Below, one piece after another: positions 9,893-19,850 of a stretch of DNA of 64,000 nucleotides (position 1 is its first letter; each line of letters opens with the position of its first letter). The position numbers were made by a program, and so were the translations under genes. This DNA is from an uncultured Flavobacteriaceae bacterium (GTDB taxonomy: Bacteria; Bacteroidota; Bacteroidia; Flavobacteriales; Flavobacteriaceae). The notes beneath the pieces are model-generated. The model ran no database searches and had not been told where the DNA came from. It saw nothing but the letters and a program-made list of their open reading frames with translations. The stretch spans positions 1-64,000 of the forward strand of contig CALDYU010000003.1 in the NCBI GenBank assembly GCA_937944485.1, written 5' to 3'.

Positions 9893-11674
9893 TTGAAGAC
9901 CAAAGACCTACTTAACCAGCTAGCCCAATTAGAGCGTTCTGTTGACGACTTTTCTTTTGAAGCATTGAGTGCTGACGAAGCTTCTTCCTTAAAAAAATCT
10001 TTTGAGCATTTTAGAAATCAATTAGAAGATAAAATTTTTGAGCCTAATCGAGGTGGGGTTAAATCAATATTCGCAAATTCTAAAGAAACCAAAAACCCAT
10101 CTTCTACTGACGCAACTAACAGTTTACAAGATCAAAACCTATTATTAGCTTATGTCAGCCATGAAATTCGAACGCCCTTAAATGGCATTATAGGCTTTGC
10201 CGATTTATTGAAGGAAGATGAACTGAATGCGAATCAACTTGAAAAGGTTAATGCCATACAAAATGCTTCGCACTCATTAATTGATATCATCAATGAATTA
10301 CTTGAATATTCAAAGCTTAGCGCTGGCTTAGAGACTTATGAAACTGTTGATTTTAATTTAGCCCATATTGTAAATGATGTCATGTATTTATGTCAAACCC
10401 TGATAACCACTAAATCCGTTAGGTTAGAAGCAACTATTGATGAAGCAGTTCCTCAATTTTTAGTGGGTGATCCCTCAAAATTATCGCAGGTACTTCTAAA
10501 TATTATTGGAAACGCCATCAAATTTGTGACAGAAGGAAGCATTAAACTACATATTCACCTCGATAAAAAAAGAGGAAATGAATATTTCTTGAAATTCAGT
10601 ATTGCAGATACAGGCATTGGTATTGCGCCTGAAAATTTAGAGCACATTTTTGATAATTATAAACAGGCAGAATTGCAGACGGCTGCGCAATATGGTGGCA
10701 CGGGACTTGGACTGAGCATTGTAAAAAAGATTATTGAAAATCAAAAAGGAAAGATTAGCGTTGAAAGTGAACTTGGAAAAGGAACTACATTTCAATTTTT
10801 ACTACCATTCAACAAAGGAAGCTTAAAAAAGCTTGTAAAAGCTGATACTACCATAGACACTATCGCAGAGTTAGACTTGGTTAAAGAGTTGCGTATACTT
10901 GTTTTTGAAGATAACATACTAAATCAAAAACTTATTGAGCAGCGCCTAACATATTGGGGCTGTAAAACCTATGTAACTGACCATGGATTATACGGTCTGA
11001 ATATTTTAGAAACGCAACACATCGATTTGGTTTTGATGGATTTGAAAATGCCGATTATGGACGGCTACGAAATAACGCAACGCATTCGGCAAAGTCAGAG
11101 TACGCATATCAGAAACATTCCCATTATTGCTTTAACGGCCGATATCTCTATTCATGATCGTAAAAAATGTGATCACTATAAAATTGATGATTTCATATTA
11201 AAGCCCTATACGCCAGACGAGCTACTTTCAAAATTAGCTCAGATTGGCAAACGATCGCAGCTTAACAATTTGCAGGTGGTATTAAGAAATAAGAAGCCTG
11301 AGCTTACAATTTACGACGATGCTACTAAGATAAACCTAGCCGTACTTCTTGAAGAATGTTTGGGCCAGGTAGCCACTTTAGAAGAACTCATTATACTATA
11401 CAAACAAAACGTTTTAGAGTTTATCGGACGCATGCAAACGTATATCAAAACCGAAAATCGCAAAGAAATTGAGGCTGCAGCCCATAAGATCAAATCGGGT
11501 TTAGCCATGATGCAATCGAAAAGTTTACATGGTATTATTGTTCAAATACAAAAAGCTTGTAATGATAATGAAGAGATGTCTCAACTGAGGACTTTGCTGA
11601 ATTCTTTTTTGAAAGAGTACCCACTAGTTGAAAAAGCAATTGACCAACAACTAGAAGCCCTGAAAAAGAAATAA
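9893..11674 (+). CDS. Hybrid sensor histidine kinase with REC and HPt domains
   Basis: A 593-aa soluble-looking phosphorelay protein. A short N-terminal coiled region lacks membrane segments. The HisKA domain carries H90 in SHEIRTPLNG. The ATPase domain shows the N box (IIGNAIKF), DTGIGI and GGTGLGLSI. A receiver domain follows with phospho-acceptor D383 in LMDLKMP. A C-terminal HPt-like domain has H531 in AAHKIKSG. Input is unknown because no sensory domain is recognisable. The gene starts with TTG and is one base upstream of a stand-alone response regulator, its obvious partner. It opens the polysaccharide-type cluster. Confidence 0.9.
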   Translation: MKTKDLLNQLAQLERSVDDFSFEALSADEASSLKKSFEHFRNQLEDKIFEPNRGGVKSIFANSKETKNPSSTDATNSLQDQNLLLAYVSHEIRTPLNGIIGFADLLKEDELNANQLEKVNAIQNASHSLIDIINELLEYSKLSAGLETYETVDFNLAHIVNDVMYLCQTLITTKSVRLEATIDEAVPQFLVGDPSKLSQVLLNIIGNAIKFVTEGSIKLHIHLDKKRGNEYFLKFSIADTGIGIAPENLEHIFDNYKQAELQTAAQYGGTGLGLSIVKKIIENQKGKISVESELGKGTTFQFLLPFNKGSLKKLVKADTTIDTIAELDLVKELRILVFEDNILNQKLIEQRLTYWGCKTYVTDHGLYGLNILETQHIDLVLMDLKMPIMDGYEITQRIRQSQSTHIRNIPIIALTADISIHDRKKCDHYKIDDFILKPYTPDELLSKLAQIGKRSQLNNLQVVLRNKKPELTIYDDATKINLAVLLEECLGQVATLEELIILYKQNVLEFIGRMQTYIKTENRKEIEAAAHKIKSGLAMMQSKSLHGIIVQIQKACNDNEEMSQLRTLLNSFLKEYPLVEKAIDQQLEALKKK

Positions 11675-11675
11675 T

Positions 11676-12050
11676 ATGCAGATGGATAAGAAGTTATTGC
11701 TTGCCGAAGATGATGATTTATTGGCATCTCTGTTAAAATTCCGTCTTGAAAAAGAAGGATACGAAGTAGCGTGGAGTAGTGATGGACGAAAAGTAAAAGA
11801 GCAGCTAAAAAAACAAATACCAGATGTCATTGTTTGTGACATTATGTTACCCTATTTCTCTGGTTTAGAACTTATTGCATATGTACGCAAAGATCTTAAA
11901 TCAAATGTGCCAATTATAATAATTTCAGCAGCTGGAAATGAAGAAACTGTACTAAACGCATTTGAACTCGGCGCCAATGACTTTATTCAAAAACCAATAA
12001 GTCTTTCGGTACTTCTGGTTCGTTTAATTAAAGTAATGAAAAAGACCTAA
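11676..12050 (+). CDS. Stand-alone response regulator (receiver domain only)
   Basis: A 124-aa receiver domain with no output domain. The acidic pocket is E11-D12-D13, the phospho-acceptor is D55 in VCDIMLPY, and the switch lysine is in QKPIS. It starts one base after the hybrid kinase stop, so the pair is coupled. With no DNA-binding domain, it probably acts by protein contact, perhaps with the HEAT-repeat membrane protein encoded next or with the glycosyltransferase. That partner assignment is an inference from gene order. Confidence 0.9.
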   Translation: MQMDKKLLLAEDDDLLASLLKFRLEKEGYEVAWSSDGRKVKEQLKKQIPDVIVCDIMLPYFSGLELIAYVRKDLKSNVPIIIISAAGNEETVLNAFELGANDFIQKPISLSVLLVRLIKVMKKT

Positions 12051-12085
12051 AACTGATATCGCTTTTAAAAACATATCATCTTTTA

Positions 12086-14761
12086 TTGCTATCCGCACCT
12101 AAAATTCATCCGAATTTGTTGTGGAATCTAACCCTGTTATTCGTTGTTTTAGCGATAACATATTTTTTAGGGATCTTCTTTTACCGAAACAAATTAACCA
12201 ATAAGGCGCAACGTATATTAAAGCTTAAAAGAGAACTTTCTCCTATTATTAGTGAATTCATTTTTCATGAAGAAGAAGATTCTAAAAATGAAAAGAGCCA
12301 ATATATTAAAATGAAAATTGAAATACGTGAAATCATAAAAGATGATTTCAGTCGTAGCATTCTTACTGAGATTCTACTTGACCTTCGTAAAGATATTTCT
12401 GGCGAGGCTCAAAAGCGCTTATTAGAAGTGTATCAAGATTTAGGACTCCATCATGATGCCTTCGCACAACTAAAGAGTTGGCGCTGGGAAAAGGTGTCTA
12501 AGGCTATTTTAGACCTAACCCTAATGCAAGTGCCAGAAGCATATCGTTTTATGACCAAGTTTATAAATGATAAACGGTCTATCATACGCAAGCAAGCAGA
12601 AATAGCTGTTGTATCGCTCAAACATGAAGGTCTCAATTATTTTTTAGATACCACACAGTACAAAATATCTGAATGGCAACAATTAAAGTTAATTGAAGTG
12701 ATTCGCAACTTGGAACAGTATCAGCCTCCAAAATTTAAAGCCTGGCTAACTTCAACAAATACGCATGTGGTCTTGTTCGCATTGAGACTCATAAAATACT
12801 ATAACCAAAATGACGCAAAAGCATCTTTAATCGAATTAATAAAACATAAAAACAACCAAATAAAAGAACAAGCTATTAGTTGTATCAAGGAATTTTATAT
12901 GGTAGATGCCTTACCTACATTAAAAGCTGTTTTTTCAAAAAGTGCGACTGATATTAAGATAGCTATTCTAGAAGCTATAGCCATTATGGGAAATCCTTCA
13001 GATATTGACTTTTTAAGATCTGTAGTTAATCATGAATCCAATTTCGCAGTCAAAAGTAAAGCTGTGAGTAGTATTAATGCTATTGCGCCTGATAGTATTA
13101 TACCAACCATAGGAATTGAAAACCCTGACTCGACTTCAATCCTCAATAATGAAGTAGTCACTGATGAATTAAGACAAGAACCTAAAAAAGATGTCCATAA
13201 AAAGAAAGCTCATAATGTACTTAATTCAGAAGGTTTACAAGAAATAACAAATGTACTAGACACGGCTTCAGAAGATGCGATACTTGAAGATATTGATCTT
13301 GATTTTTTACCAGTAGTAACTGCAAACCCAGTAGGTAAAGAGAGTATTGAAAAGACGTCGGAAACTCCTGCGGCATTAGATGAAAATAAAGAAGCTGTTT
13401 CGATTGACTTTGATGTCGATGCTTTAGCCTTCTTACCCCTTGTTACTGAAAATGACCAAAAAATTTCAAATAAGATAAAAGATTCGGAAGAAGCTATAGC
13501 ATCGGTATTTGATCTCAATGTAACATATACTGTTGTTAAGGCTGAACAATATCGCTACACTACAAAGTCAGTGCTTCCTTTAAATAAACTTAATACAGAC
13601 TTTAAACGATTCAGTGCTAGTGATATTTTTGAACTAACCGTTAATTATACAGAACTACATGTCGAGAAGCCTGTTGAAAATATTGTTGTTAACGAACCCT
13701 ATTTCATAGAACCTTCAATAATAAATGTTCGCAGAAATAAAAAGGACACCCCGCCTTATGCCAGATCAACTAAATCATTATTCCAAAAAATCATGCCGCT
13801 TCCCAAAGAAAATATTTTCAAAAAGATCTTACAAAAGCTAATACATATTGACGAAGATGTGACTATCAATGAGCGTGAAATATTAAAATCACCACTTCTC
13901 GAATTTGAAAATGAATTTATTGACATCAATGCAATACCAAATCTTGATAAAGCTGAAGAATCTAAGCCTCAAAAAACGACGGCATACAAAATCGAAATAC
14001 CCAAATCAGAATTAACAGACGAACTTATAACACAGTGGTATATTCCTGAAAAAGATACCGAAGCAGCTTTGCAACTGCTTTTAGATGATCTGGAGGAATT
14101 GGGTGATTTCAGAGAATTAGATGTACTCAACGAATTATTATCAAGCACCGCAAATACAGCATTCATTGAACGTATTGAAAATTTGATTACTAGATTCTCA
14201 AAAGAACAAGAAGATTTGAATTTTGATCTAAGGCCTAATCCAAAAATTAATCAAAAGGCTTTCAATGTATTTGAAGACCTTTTTCAATCTTGTGATTTAG
14301 AGGCGAAGCTTATTCTCCTTGATGAAGTGGTTACGGTTGGAGACGAAGGCGATCTCAATTTTTTAGAACAATTAGTATGCAGTGAAGAAGCCGTACTCAA
14401 AACAAAAGCGCAACAAATATTGAAAGCCTTACAACTTAAACTTAACATACCAACCGAAGAAAGCGTAAATGTAAAAAATAACAGCACTTCTGAAATATCA
14501 AATAACGATACAGAAAATATTAGTATTGAAATTATTCCTACGCCAAAGGCTTATAAGCAATTAATGAACACCTTAGAAATTGAGCCTTCTACGGAGACTA
14601 ATGACATATTTGATATCGATTTTGAAGTAGAATTTAGAACAGTCGAATTAGAAGAAATCGATGAAGTAAGTCCAGAAAAAGAGAAAACAAAAGAACGGGC
14701 ATCCATGATGCGTCAACTGTACTCATTCTCAACCAAAATTTATAAGCAATTGAATGGATAG
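12086..14761 (+). CDS. Membrane-anchored HEAT-repeat protein
   Basis: An 891-aa protein starting with TTG. A single transmembrane helix spans about residues 11-33. A basic linker and helical HEAT-type repeats follow (about 150-340), with repeated patterns of roughly 30 residues (for example IKEQAISCIKEF and IKIAILEAIAIMG). A long acidic, low-complexity middle (about 340-660) contains two similar blocks with FLPVVT and FLPLVTEN. A second shorter helical-repeat region lies at about 670-800. No enzymatic motif. Its location between the response regulator and the GT2 gene, which it overlaps by 8 bp, suggests a scaffold linking the phosphorelay to polysaccharide synthesis at the inner membrane. 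Confidence 0.8.
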   Translation: MLSAPKIHPNLLWNLTLLFVVLAITYFLGIFFYRNKLTNKAQRILKLKRELSPIISEFIFHEEEDSKNEKSQYIKMKIEIREIIKDDFSRSILTEILLDLRKDISGEAQKRLLEVYQDLGLHHDAFAQLKSWRWEKVSKAILDLTLMQVPEAYRFMTKFINDKRSIIRKQAEIAVVSLKHEGLNYFLDTTQYKISEWQQLKLIEVIRNLEQYQPPKFKAWLTSTNTHVVLFALRLIKYYNQNDAKASLIELIKHKNNQIKEQAISCIKEFYMVDALPTLKAVFSKSATDIKIAILEAIAIMGNPSDIDFLRSVVNHESNFAVKSKAVSSINAIAPDSIIPTIGIENPDSTSILNNEVVTDELRQEPKKDVHKKKAHNVLNSEGLQEITNVLDTASEDAILEDIDLDFLPVVTANPVGKESIEKTSETPAALDENKEAVSIDFDVDALAFLPLVTENDQKISNKIKDSEEAIASVFDLNVTYTVVKAEQYRYTTKSVLPLNKLNTDFKRFSASDIFELTVNYTELHVEKPVENIVVNEPYFIEPSIINVRRNKKDTPPYARSTKSLFQKIMPLPKENIFKKILQKLIHIDEDVTINEREILKSPLLEFENEFIDINAIPNLDKAEESKPQKTTAYKIEIPKSELTDELITQWYIPEKDTEAALQLLLDDLEELGDFRELDVLNELLSSTANTAFIERIENLITRFSKEQEDLNFDLRPNPKINQKAFNVFEDLFQSCDLEAKLILLDEVVTVGDEGDLNFLEQLVCSEEAVLKTKAQQILKALQLKLNIPTEESVNVKNNSTSEISNNDTENISIEIIPTPKAYKQLMNTLEIEPSTETNDIFDIDFEVEFRTVELEEIDEVSPEKEKTKERASMMRQLYSFSTKIYKQLNG

Positions 14762-16184
14762 TGGTTTCTTAAATACCTTTATTGAGTACTTAAACATTGT
14801 GTTCTTCGTGTTTACAGTAGTGTTATTTACGCTATTTACAGCAATGGCTTATTTTGCTTCGCGCAATTCTATTCACTATAAAAACAAAAACAGTTTCAAT
14901 GACTTGTCGAAAATAATGGCCTCGCCATTGGCGCCTACCATTACCATTATTGCTCCTGCTTATAATGAAGGTCTCACAATTGTTGAAAACATACGCTCTT
15001 TAATGTCGCTAAAGTATATGAACTATGAAGTAATGGTTGTCAATGATGGCAGCAAAGATGATACTTTAGACAAAATGATTGCCGCTTATGATTTATACAA
15101 GGTCGAACAAGAAATTGATCCGAATTGGCCCAATAAACCTATACGAGGCATCTATAAATCACCGCATCGGGCCTTTTCAAAACTAACGGTCATAGACAAA
15201 GAAAACGGCGGTAAATCAGACGCGTTGAATACGGGCATGGCGCTGTCCACTAATAAATATGTTGGTTGTATTGACGTCGACTGTTTGCTCATGCCCGATG
15301 CCTTATTACACGTCGTAAAATCATTTTATCAACGTGTTGAAAAACAAGTAATTGCTGTTGGTGGTGTTATTAGAATAGCTAATTCTTGTGTTATTGATGG
15401 AGGAAAATTGGAAGAAATAAGGCTCCCAAAAAGTTGGCTTGCTAAATTTCAACTCTTAGAATATACGCGTTCCTTTATATTAGGAAGGATGGCCTGGGGA
15501 AGAATAGATAGTCTCTTAATAATTTCTGGGGCTTTCGGCTTTTTTGATCGTGAAATTGCCTTAGCTGTTGGTGGTTACGATACGAACACGGTTGGTGAAG
15601 ACATGGAAATAGTCTTCAAAATGAGACGCTATATGCACGATAATGATCGTCCGTACACGGTAGAATATATTCCTGATTCTTTATGCTGGACCGAAGTTCC
15701 TGAAGATTTAAAAATTCTAATAAATCAGCGGGATCGATGGAGCAGGGGAAACCTTGAAACCTTACAGAAGCATAAAGACATGTTTTTCAATCCAAAATAT
15801 GGTCGCCTCGGTATGCTAAGTTATCCGTATTGGTTCTTTTATGAATGGTTAGCACCAATATTAGAGTTTTTCGGCTTTTTTACAATTGTACTTTTCTACG
15901 CGATGGGAATTTTGAATTGGAAATTTTTTGTTGCTATTACGGCAACCATTTATATATACTCTGTGATGTTTTCGCTATTCGCAATTCTATGGGATGTGTA
16001 TTCATACAACGAGTATAAAAAAACAAAAGATTTGCTTACCCTAATGTTTTGCGCCATTGTAGAACCTATTGTTTTTCACCCGATAGTTGTTTGGTCGTCT
16101 ATTCGGGGGAATTATAAAAAATTATTTAAAATTAAATCAGGCTGGGGATCGCAAGTCCGCAAGGGCTTTGCCAAAGCTTCATAA
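14754..16184 (+). CDS. Processive family 2 glycosyltransferase (PgaC/cellulose synthase type)
   Basis: A 476-aa inner-membrane glycosyltransferase. One N-terminal helix (about 13-34) precedes a GT-A domain with the full processive signature: VNDGSKDDT (about 96-104), DVDC (174-177), SGAFGFF (258), GED (281-283) and QRDRW (325-329). Two or more C-terminal helices (about 360-425) complete the pore-like arrangement of PgaC/IcaA-type synthases. It should polymerise a beta-linked polysaccharide from a nucleotide sugar on the cytoplasmic face; the sugar cannot be told by eye. It overlaps the HEAT-repeat gene by 8 bp and sits one base before the next gene. Confidence 0.9.
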   Translation: MDSGFLNTFIEYLNIVFFVFTVVLFTLFTAMAYFASRNSIHYKNKNSFNDLSKIMASPLAPTITIIAPAYNEGLTIVENIRSLMSLKYMNYEVMVVNDGSKDDTLDKMIAAYDLYKVEQEIDPNWPNKPIRGIYKSPHRAFSKLTVIDKENGGKSDALNTGMALSTNKYVGCIDVDCLLMPDALLHVVKSFYQRVEKQVIAVGGVIRIANSCVIDGGKLEEIRLPKSWLAKFQLLEYTRSFILGRMAWGRIDSLLIISGAFGFFDREIALAVGGYDTNTVGEDMEIVFKMRRYMHDNDRPYTVEYIPDSLCWTEVPEDLKILINQRDRWSRGNLETLQKHKDMFFNPKYGRLGMLSYPYWFFYEWLAPILEFFGFFTIVLFYAMGILNWKFFVAITATIYIYSVMFSLFAILWDVYSYNEYKKTKDLLTLMFCAIVEPIVFHPIVVWSSIRGNYKKLFKIKSGWGSQVRKGFAKAS

Positions 16185-16185
16185 G

Positions 16186-18567
16186 ATGCAAGAAGAAAAC
16201 AACATAAGATCAGAACAACGTAAAACATTACGGGATTTTATTCCTTTAATTTTTGCTTTTTATGGGGGACTCATATTACTGTCTTTTTTCCAAAATGTGC
16301 GTTTGTATTTTGCAGGAGTCTTAGATAGTATTTTCAATAAAAGTCTTCTTTTGCTTTTGTTGCATCATTCTGGCTTCACCGCTTTAATCGCCTTAGTACT
16401 GGCCTTTGGGTTCAATTATGGTGAACGAAAAAAAAGGAATACGGGCTTTAAGACGACACGTATCATATTAGTGGTTCTATTGATTATAGAAGGCTTATTA
16501 ATTGCCTATTATGTACAGAACTACGAAGCCTTAGGAATAGGTATTATTGGAATCACCCATTCCGAAAATATTCGATTCTCATTAATTCTGATTGTCGTAA
16601 TGCTTGCCCTAACGATTGTTATATGCCACTTTTTACACAAAGTAATTGCTTCAAAATATTCGGTAATAAGCCGAATGTATCCCTTTAGTATCATTGTATT
16701 TAGTATGTTTTTAGCCATATTAAATAGTGAAAAGAAATCAGTCAATGAGAATAAAACACAGCATCTAATTACAAGTATTACGCATCATATTTTCAATACA
16801 AACACCTATGAAGGTGATGCGGAATATCCTTTGTTAAAACCGAAAACACCAAGTGACAAGTTGAATTCTTTATTTAATTTAAAGGATACCAAACCAAATA
16901 TTGTTGTTTTAGTCGTAGAAGGCTTAGGTAGTGACTTTGTAGGCACTAATGCACGTTTTAAGGGCTTCACTCCAGGTTTAGATGCGCTTTCAAAAGAATC
17001 ATTATACTGGCAAAATTTTGTTAGTAATAGTGGCACAAGTGCAGCTTCATTACCAATGATAATGGGGTCTTTGCCTTTTGGCGAAGTCGGATTCACCCAT
17101 CTCAAAAGCAGCACAGACCGACATACATTGTTCAGTATTCTAAAATCAAATGGTTATATAACTTCGTTTAATTATGGGGGTAATAGTGCTATTAACCGCA
17201 TTGATAAATTTTTAGATGAAGAGCGTGTAGATCATATTTTAGACAGAAATTCCTTTGGGCCCAAGTATAGCGTACAAAAAGAGGATGATGCTGGAATCTC
17301 TTTAGGTTTTCCCGATCAAGAGTTGTTTAGAAAATGGACAAGCGCGTACGTTGAAACAATAAATCCGCGATTAGATGTGTTTTTTACGCTCAGTAGTAAA
17401 AATCCTTTTCTGATTCCGAATAAAGAGGCCTTTGAAAATAAAGTTTTACAATTAGTTACTGAGCTTCCGCTATCAAACAAATCAAAAAAATTAGTCGAGA
17501 AAAACAAAGAAGTTTTTGCGAGTCTTCTTTACACAGATCGGAGTATCACAACTTTTATTGAAAATTATAAATCGAAAGCCGAATTCCAGAATTCGATCTT
17601 CATAATTACTGGAAGCCATGCGCTTACTGATATTCCCCCTTTAAATAATCTAAGTAGGTATCAAGTGCCTTTCATGATCTATAGCCCATTAATAAGAACG
17701 CCACAAAGAATCGATGAACTGGCATCACATGCCGATATCGCCCCTTCCATACTGAATTTATTAGAAACAACTTATAAACTCGAAACTCCACAGCAAGTAG
17801 CTTGGCTAGGAAGTACTTTGCTCGGCAAAGAAAAAACTAAAAATCACAAACGAATACCCTTATTGCGTGATATAAATAATATGCAAGATTTTATATATGG
17901 CAAGTATTTTTTGTCAGGGAGTAGCACCTATGTTTTAGACGAAAATTTAAACCTAAAAGATGTAGCCAATGATCAAGAAGAAGCACTTTTGAAAAACCAT
18001 TTCAATTACTTCAAAACAGTTAATCAATATGTGATAGAAAATAATAAAATCATTCCTCCAAATACGGCTATATGGACAAAAACGAACACTGAATTTTCAA
18101 AAACTGATATGATTTGGATTGAAAGTGTTTTTAACGGAAATGATATTGACAATGCTTATAACACTGCTCGTAAATTAGCCTTTGATAAAGATTGGAAGAG
18201 GGCACTATTACTGTGCTCTTATATCTTAGATCAAACACCTAGACATGCCGACACTGAAGTTCTTATGGGTCGCATCTACTCATGGCAAAAGAACTTTGAA
18301 CAATCTGAAACCATTTTAAAAGAAGTTATTCGAAAGTATCCTAAGTACGAAGAAGGTTATGCTGCCTTGTTAGATACTTACTTTTGGGCAAATACTAACA
18401 CGAAGGCTGTTTCTCTTTTAGTACATATGCAAGGTCATCCAGAATTGATGCAACAACTCGATGCAAAAATTATAAGAGCTAAACGAGAAATTAAAAAAGA
18501 GTATCATCAAACAGATACCTTAACAAAAAAGGAATTACTCATTTCAAACTCGCTATTTGATGATTAA
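16186..18567 (+). CDS. LtaS/sulfatase-fold membrane transferase with C-terminal TPRs
   Basis: The ATG at 16186 gives 793 aa and lies one base after the GT2 stop, so the longer frame inside GT2 is not used. About five N-terminal membrane helices (residues 15-180) precede an LtaS/OpgB-type alkaline-phosphatase fold: VVEGLGSD with metal-ligand E245, and the nucleophile region SGTSAASLP with T284. Where LtaS has Asp-His, this protein has S477-H478 (ITGSH), so one expected metal ligand is changed. About 100 C-terminal residues look like tetratricopeptide repeats. Gram-negative bacteria lack lipoteichoic acid, so it probably adds a phosphoglycerol or phosphoethanolamine-type group to the GT2 product in the periplasm. 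This is inference from family and context. Confidence 0.82.
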   Translation: MQEENNIRSEQRKTLRDFIPLIFAFYGGLILLSFFQNVRLYFAGVLDSIFNKSLLLLLLHHSGFTALIALVLAFGFNYGERKKRNTGFKTTRIILVVLLIIEGLLIAYYVQNYEALGIGIIGITHSENIRFSLILIVVMLALTIVICHFLHKVIASKYSVISRMYPFSIIVFSMFLAILNSEKKSVNENKTQHLITSITHHIFNTNTYEGDAEYPLLKPKTPSDKLNSLFNLKDTKPNIVVLVVEGLGSDFVGTNARFKGFTPGLDALSKESLYWQNFVSNSGTSAASLPMIMGSLPFGEVGFTHLKSSTDRHTLFSILKSNGYITSFNYGGNSAINRIDKFLDEERVDHILDRNSFGPKYSVQKEDDAGISLGFPDQELFRKWTSAYVETINPRLDVFFTLSSKNPFLIPNKEAFENKVLQLVTELPLSNKSKKLVEKNKEVFASLLYTDRSITTFIENYKSKAEFQNSIFIITGSHALTDIPPLNNLSRYQVPFMIYSPLIRTPQRIDELASHADIAPSILNLLETTYKLETPQQVAWLGSTLLGKEKTKNHKRIPLLRDINNMQDFIYGKYFLSGSSTYVLDENLNLKDVANDQEEALLKNHFNYFKTVNQYVIENNKIIPPNTAIWTKTNTEFSKTDMIWIESVFNGNDIDNAYNTARKLAFDKDWKRALLLCSYILDQTPRHADTEVLMGRIYSWQKNFEQSETILKEVIRKYPKYEEGYAALLDTYFWANTNTKAVSLLVHMQGHPELMQQLDAKIIRAKREIKKEYHQTDTLTKKELLISNSLFDD

Positions 18568-19810
18568 TAAAACGCATGTCATATGGGCTCTAGTTTTGTT
18601 TTATGGAATAATTTCCTCAGCGCAAGACTATGCCTATAATGGTAACCCTGACACTTCCTTTTTTACGGCCAGAGACTTAGCGTTTACGGGGAATAGGGTA
18701 GTTGCAAGAGACACGCTTAATCACATTTTAACTAAATATCCTGATTATGCTGATGTACGTAATCTTTTGGCTAAAACGCTTAGTTGGGATGGGAACTACG
18801 AAGAAGCTAGAAAACATTTCAATCGAATACATTCTATAGAACGAAAAAATAAAGAGGTTTGGTTGGCAACTGTAAAAAATGAAATTTATGCCAAGGAGTA
18901 TTATCTCGCCATCGGACTAGCGAATAAAGCTTTAAAATATTTAAAGAATGATGCTGAAATCATGGCTTTAAAGTCATACGCTCTTAGCGAAATCAAGAAA
19001 CCTAAAGAGGTTACAAAAAAAAGATCACAGAAAGTTCTTGTAAAAATGCCAGAAAAAGATTCCATTGAAGCCGCACCGAAAAAAAATCGTATTGCAATTT
19101 CAAATGCGTTCGAAGTATTTGATAAGATCTATAATAATATGATATATGCAAGTGTAGAATATAAACGTGAAACCAAATTAGGAGCCGTCATTCCTAGAAT
19201 TAATTACAACAACCGCTTTGAAACACATGGCATACAGTATGAAACAGATTTTTACCCGAAGTTTTCTAAAAAATGGTATGCGCATCTGAATTATGGTTAT
19301 TCCGCATCCCCCATATTTCCGAATCACAGTGCGGGGGGAGAACTTTATGCCAACTTTGCTAATGGCATAGAAGCTTCAGCTGGCATGCGCTATTTAGACT
19401 TTGAGAGCACCAAAGCTACCATATATACAGGTTCAGTCGGGCTCTATAAAGGGAATTATTATTTTTCTTTGAGACCATACGTCACACCAAATCCTGCAGG
19501 AAATATTGGTGTTTCTGGCAACTTTTTAGCTAGAAAATATTTGAAGAGTGCAGATCATTATTTAGGAATTCGAGCCGGTATGGGTTACTCACCAGAATTA
19601 CGTCAGTTGCGATCGGGTACTCAATTACTTGCAGAAACATTACTTTATGTAGAGTCTCAACAAGTACAATTAGAATACCAATTTACAGGTTGGCTAAATT
19701 CTAATAGTTACCGTGCTAATTTAGGTATCGCCCGACAAGAATTAATTTTCGACTCAGGCAATTTCTTTTGGGCCATTTCAGCTGGTATTACATGCCAAGT
19801 AAAATTTTAA
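18560..19810 (+). CDS. YaiO-like outer-membrane beta-barrel protein with TPR domain
   Basis: I choose the ATG at 18560 (a TTG lies one codon earlier); it overlaps the preceding gene by 8 bp. A signal peptide ends near SSAQDYAY. Residues 30-140 form helical TPR-like repeats, then a basic linker, and from about residue 190 a beta-strand-rich region with alternating hydrophobic residues and a terminal aromatic strand (FFWAISAGITCQVKF) typical of YaiO-family barrels. TPR plus barrel is the architecture of PgaA-type exporters, so this protein may be the outer-membrane exit for the polysaccharide made by the upstream GT2. Last gene of the cluster. Confidence 0.82.
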   Translation: MINKTHVIWALVLFYGIISSAQDYAYNGNPDTSFFTARDLAFTGNRVVARDTLNHILTKYPDYADVRNLLAKTLSWDGNYEEARKHFNRIHSIERKNKEVWLATVKNEIYAKEYYLAIGLANKALKYLKNDAEIMALKSYALSEIKKPKEVTKKRSQKVLVKMPEKDSIEAAPKKNRIAISNAFEVFDKIYNNMIYASVEYKRETKLGAVIPRINYNNRFETHGIQYETDFYPKFSKKWYAHLNYGYSASPIFPNHSAGGELYANFANGIEASAGMRYLDFESTKATIYTGSVGLYKGNYYFSLRPYVTPNPAGNIGVSGNFLARKYLKSADHYLGIRAGMGYSPELRQLRSGTQLLAETLLYVESQQVQLEYQFTGWLNSNSYRANLGIARQELIFDSGNFFWAISAGITCQVKF

Positions 19811-19850
19811 CTCCCTAAAATTATTTTATAGGTTTTTGATTTATTTCATT

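Noticed and set aside
16186..18567. Lipoteichoic acid synthase
   Set aside because: The genome is Gram-negative in type and one metal ligand differs, so only the fold is named, not LTA synthesis.
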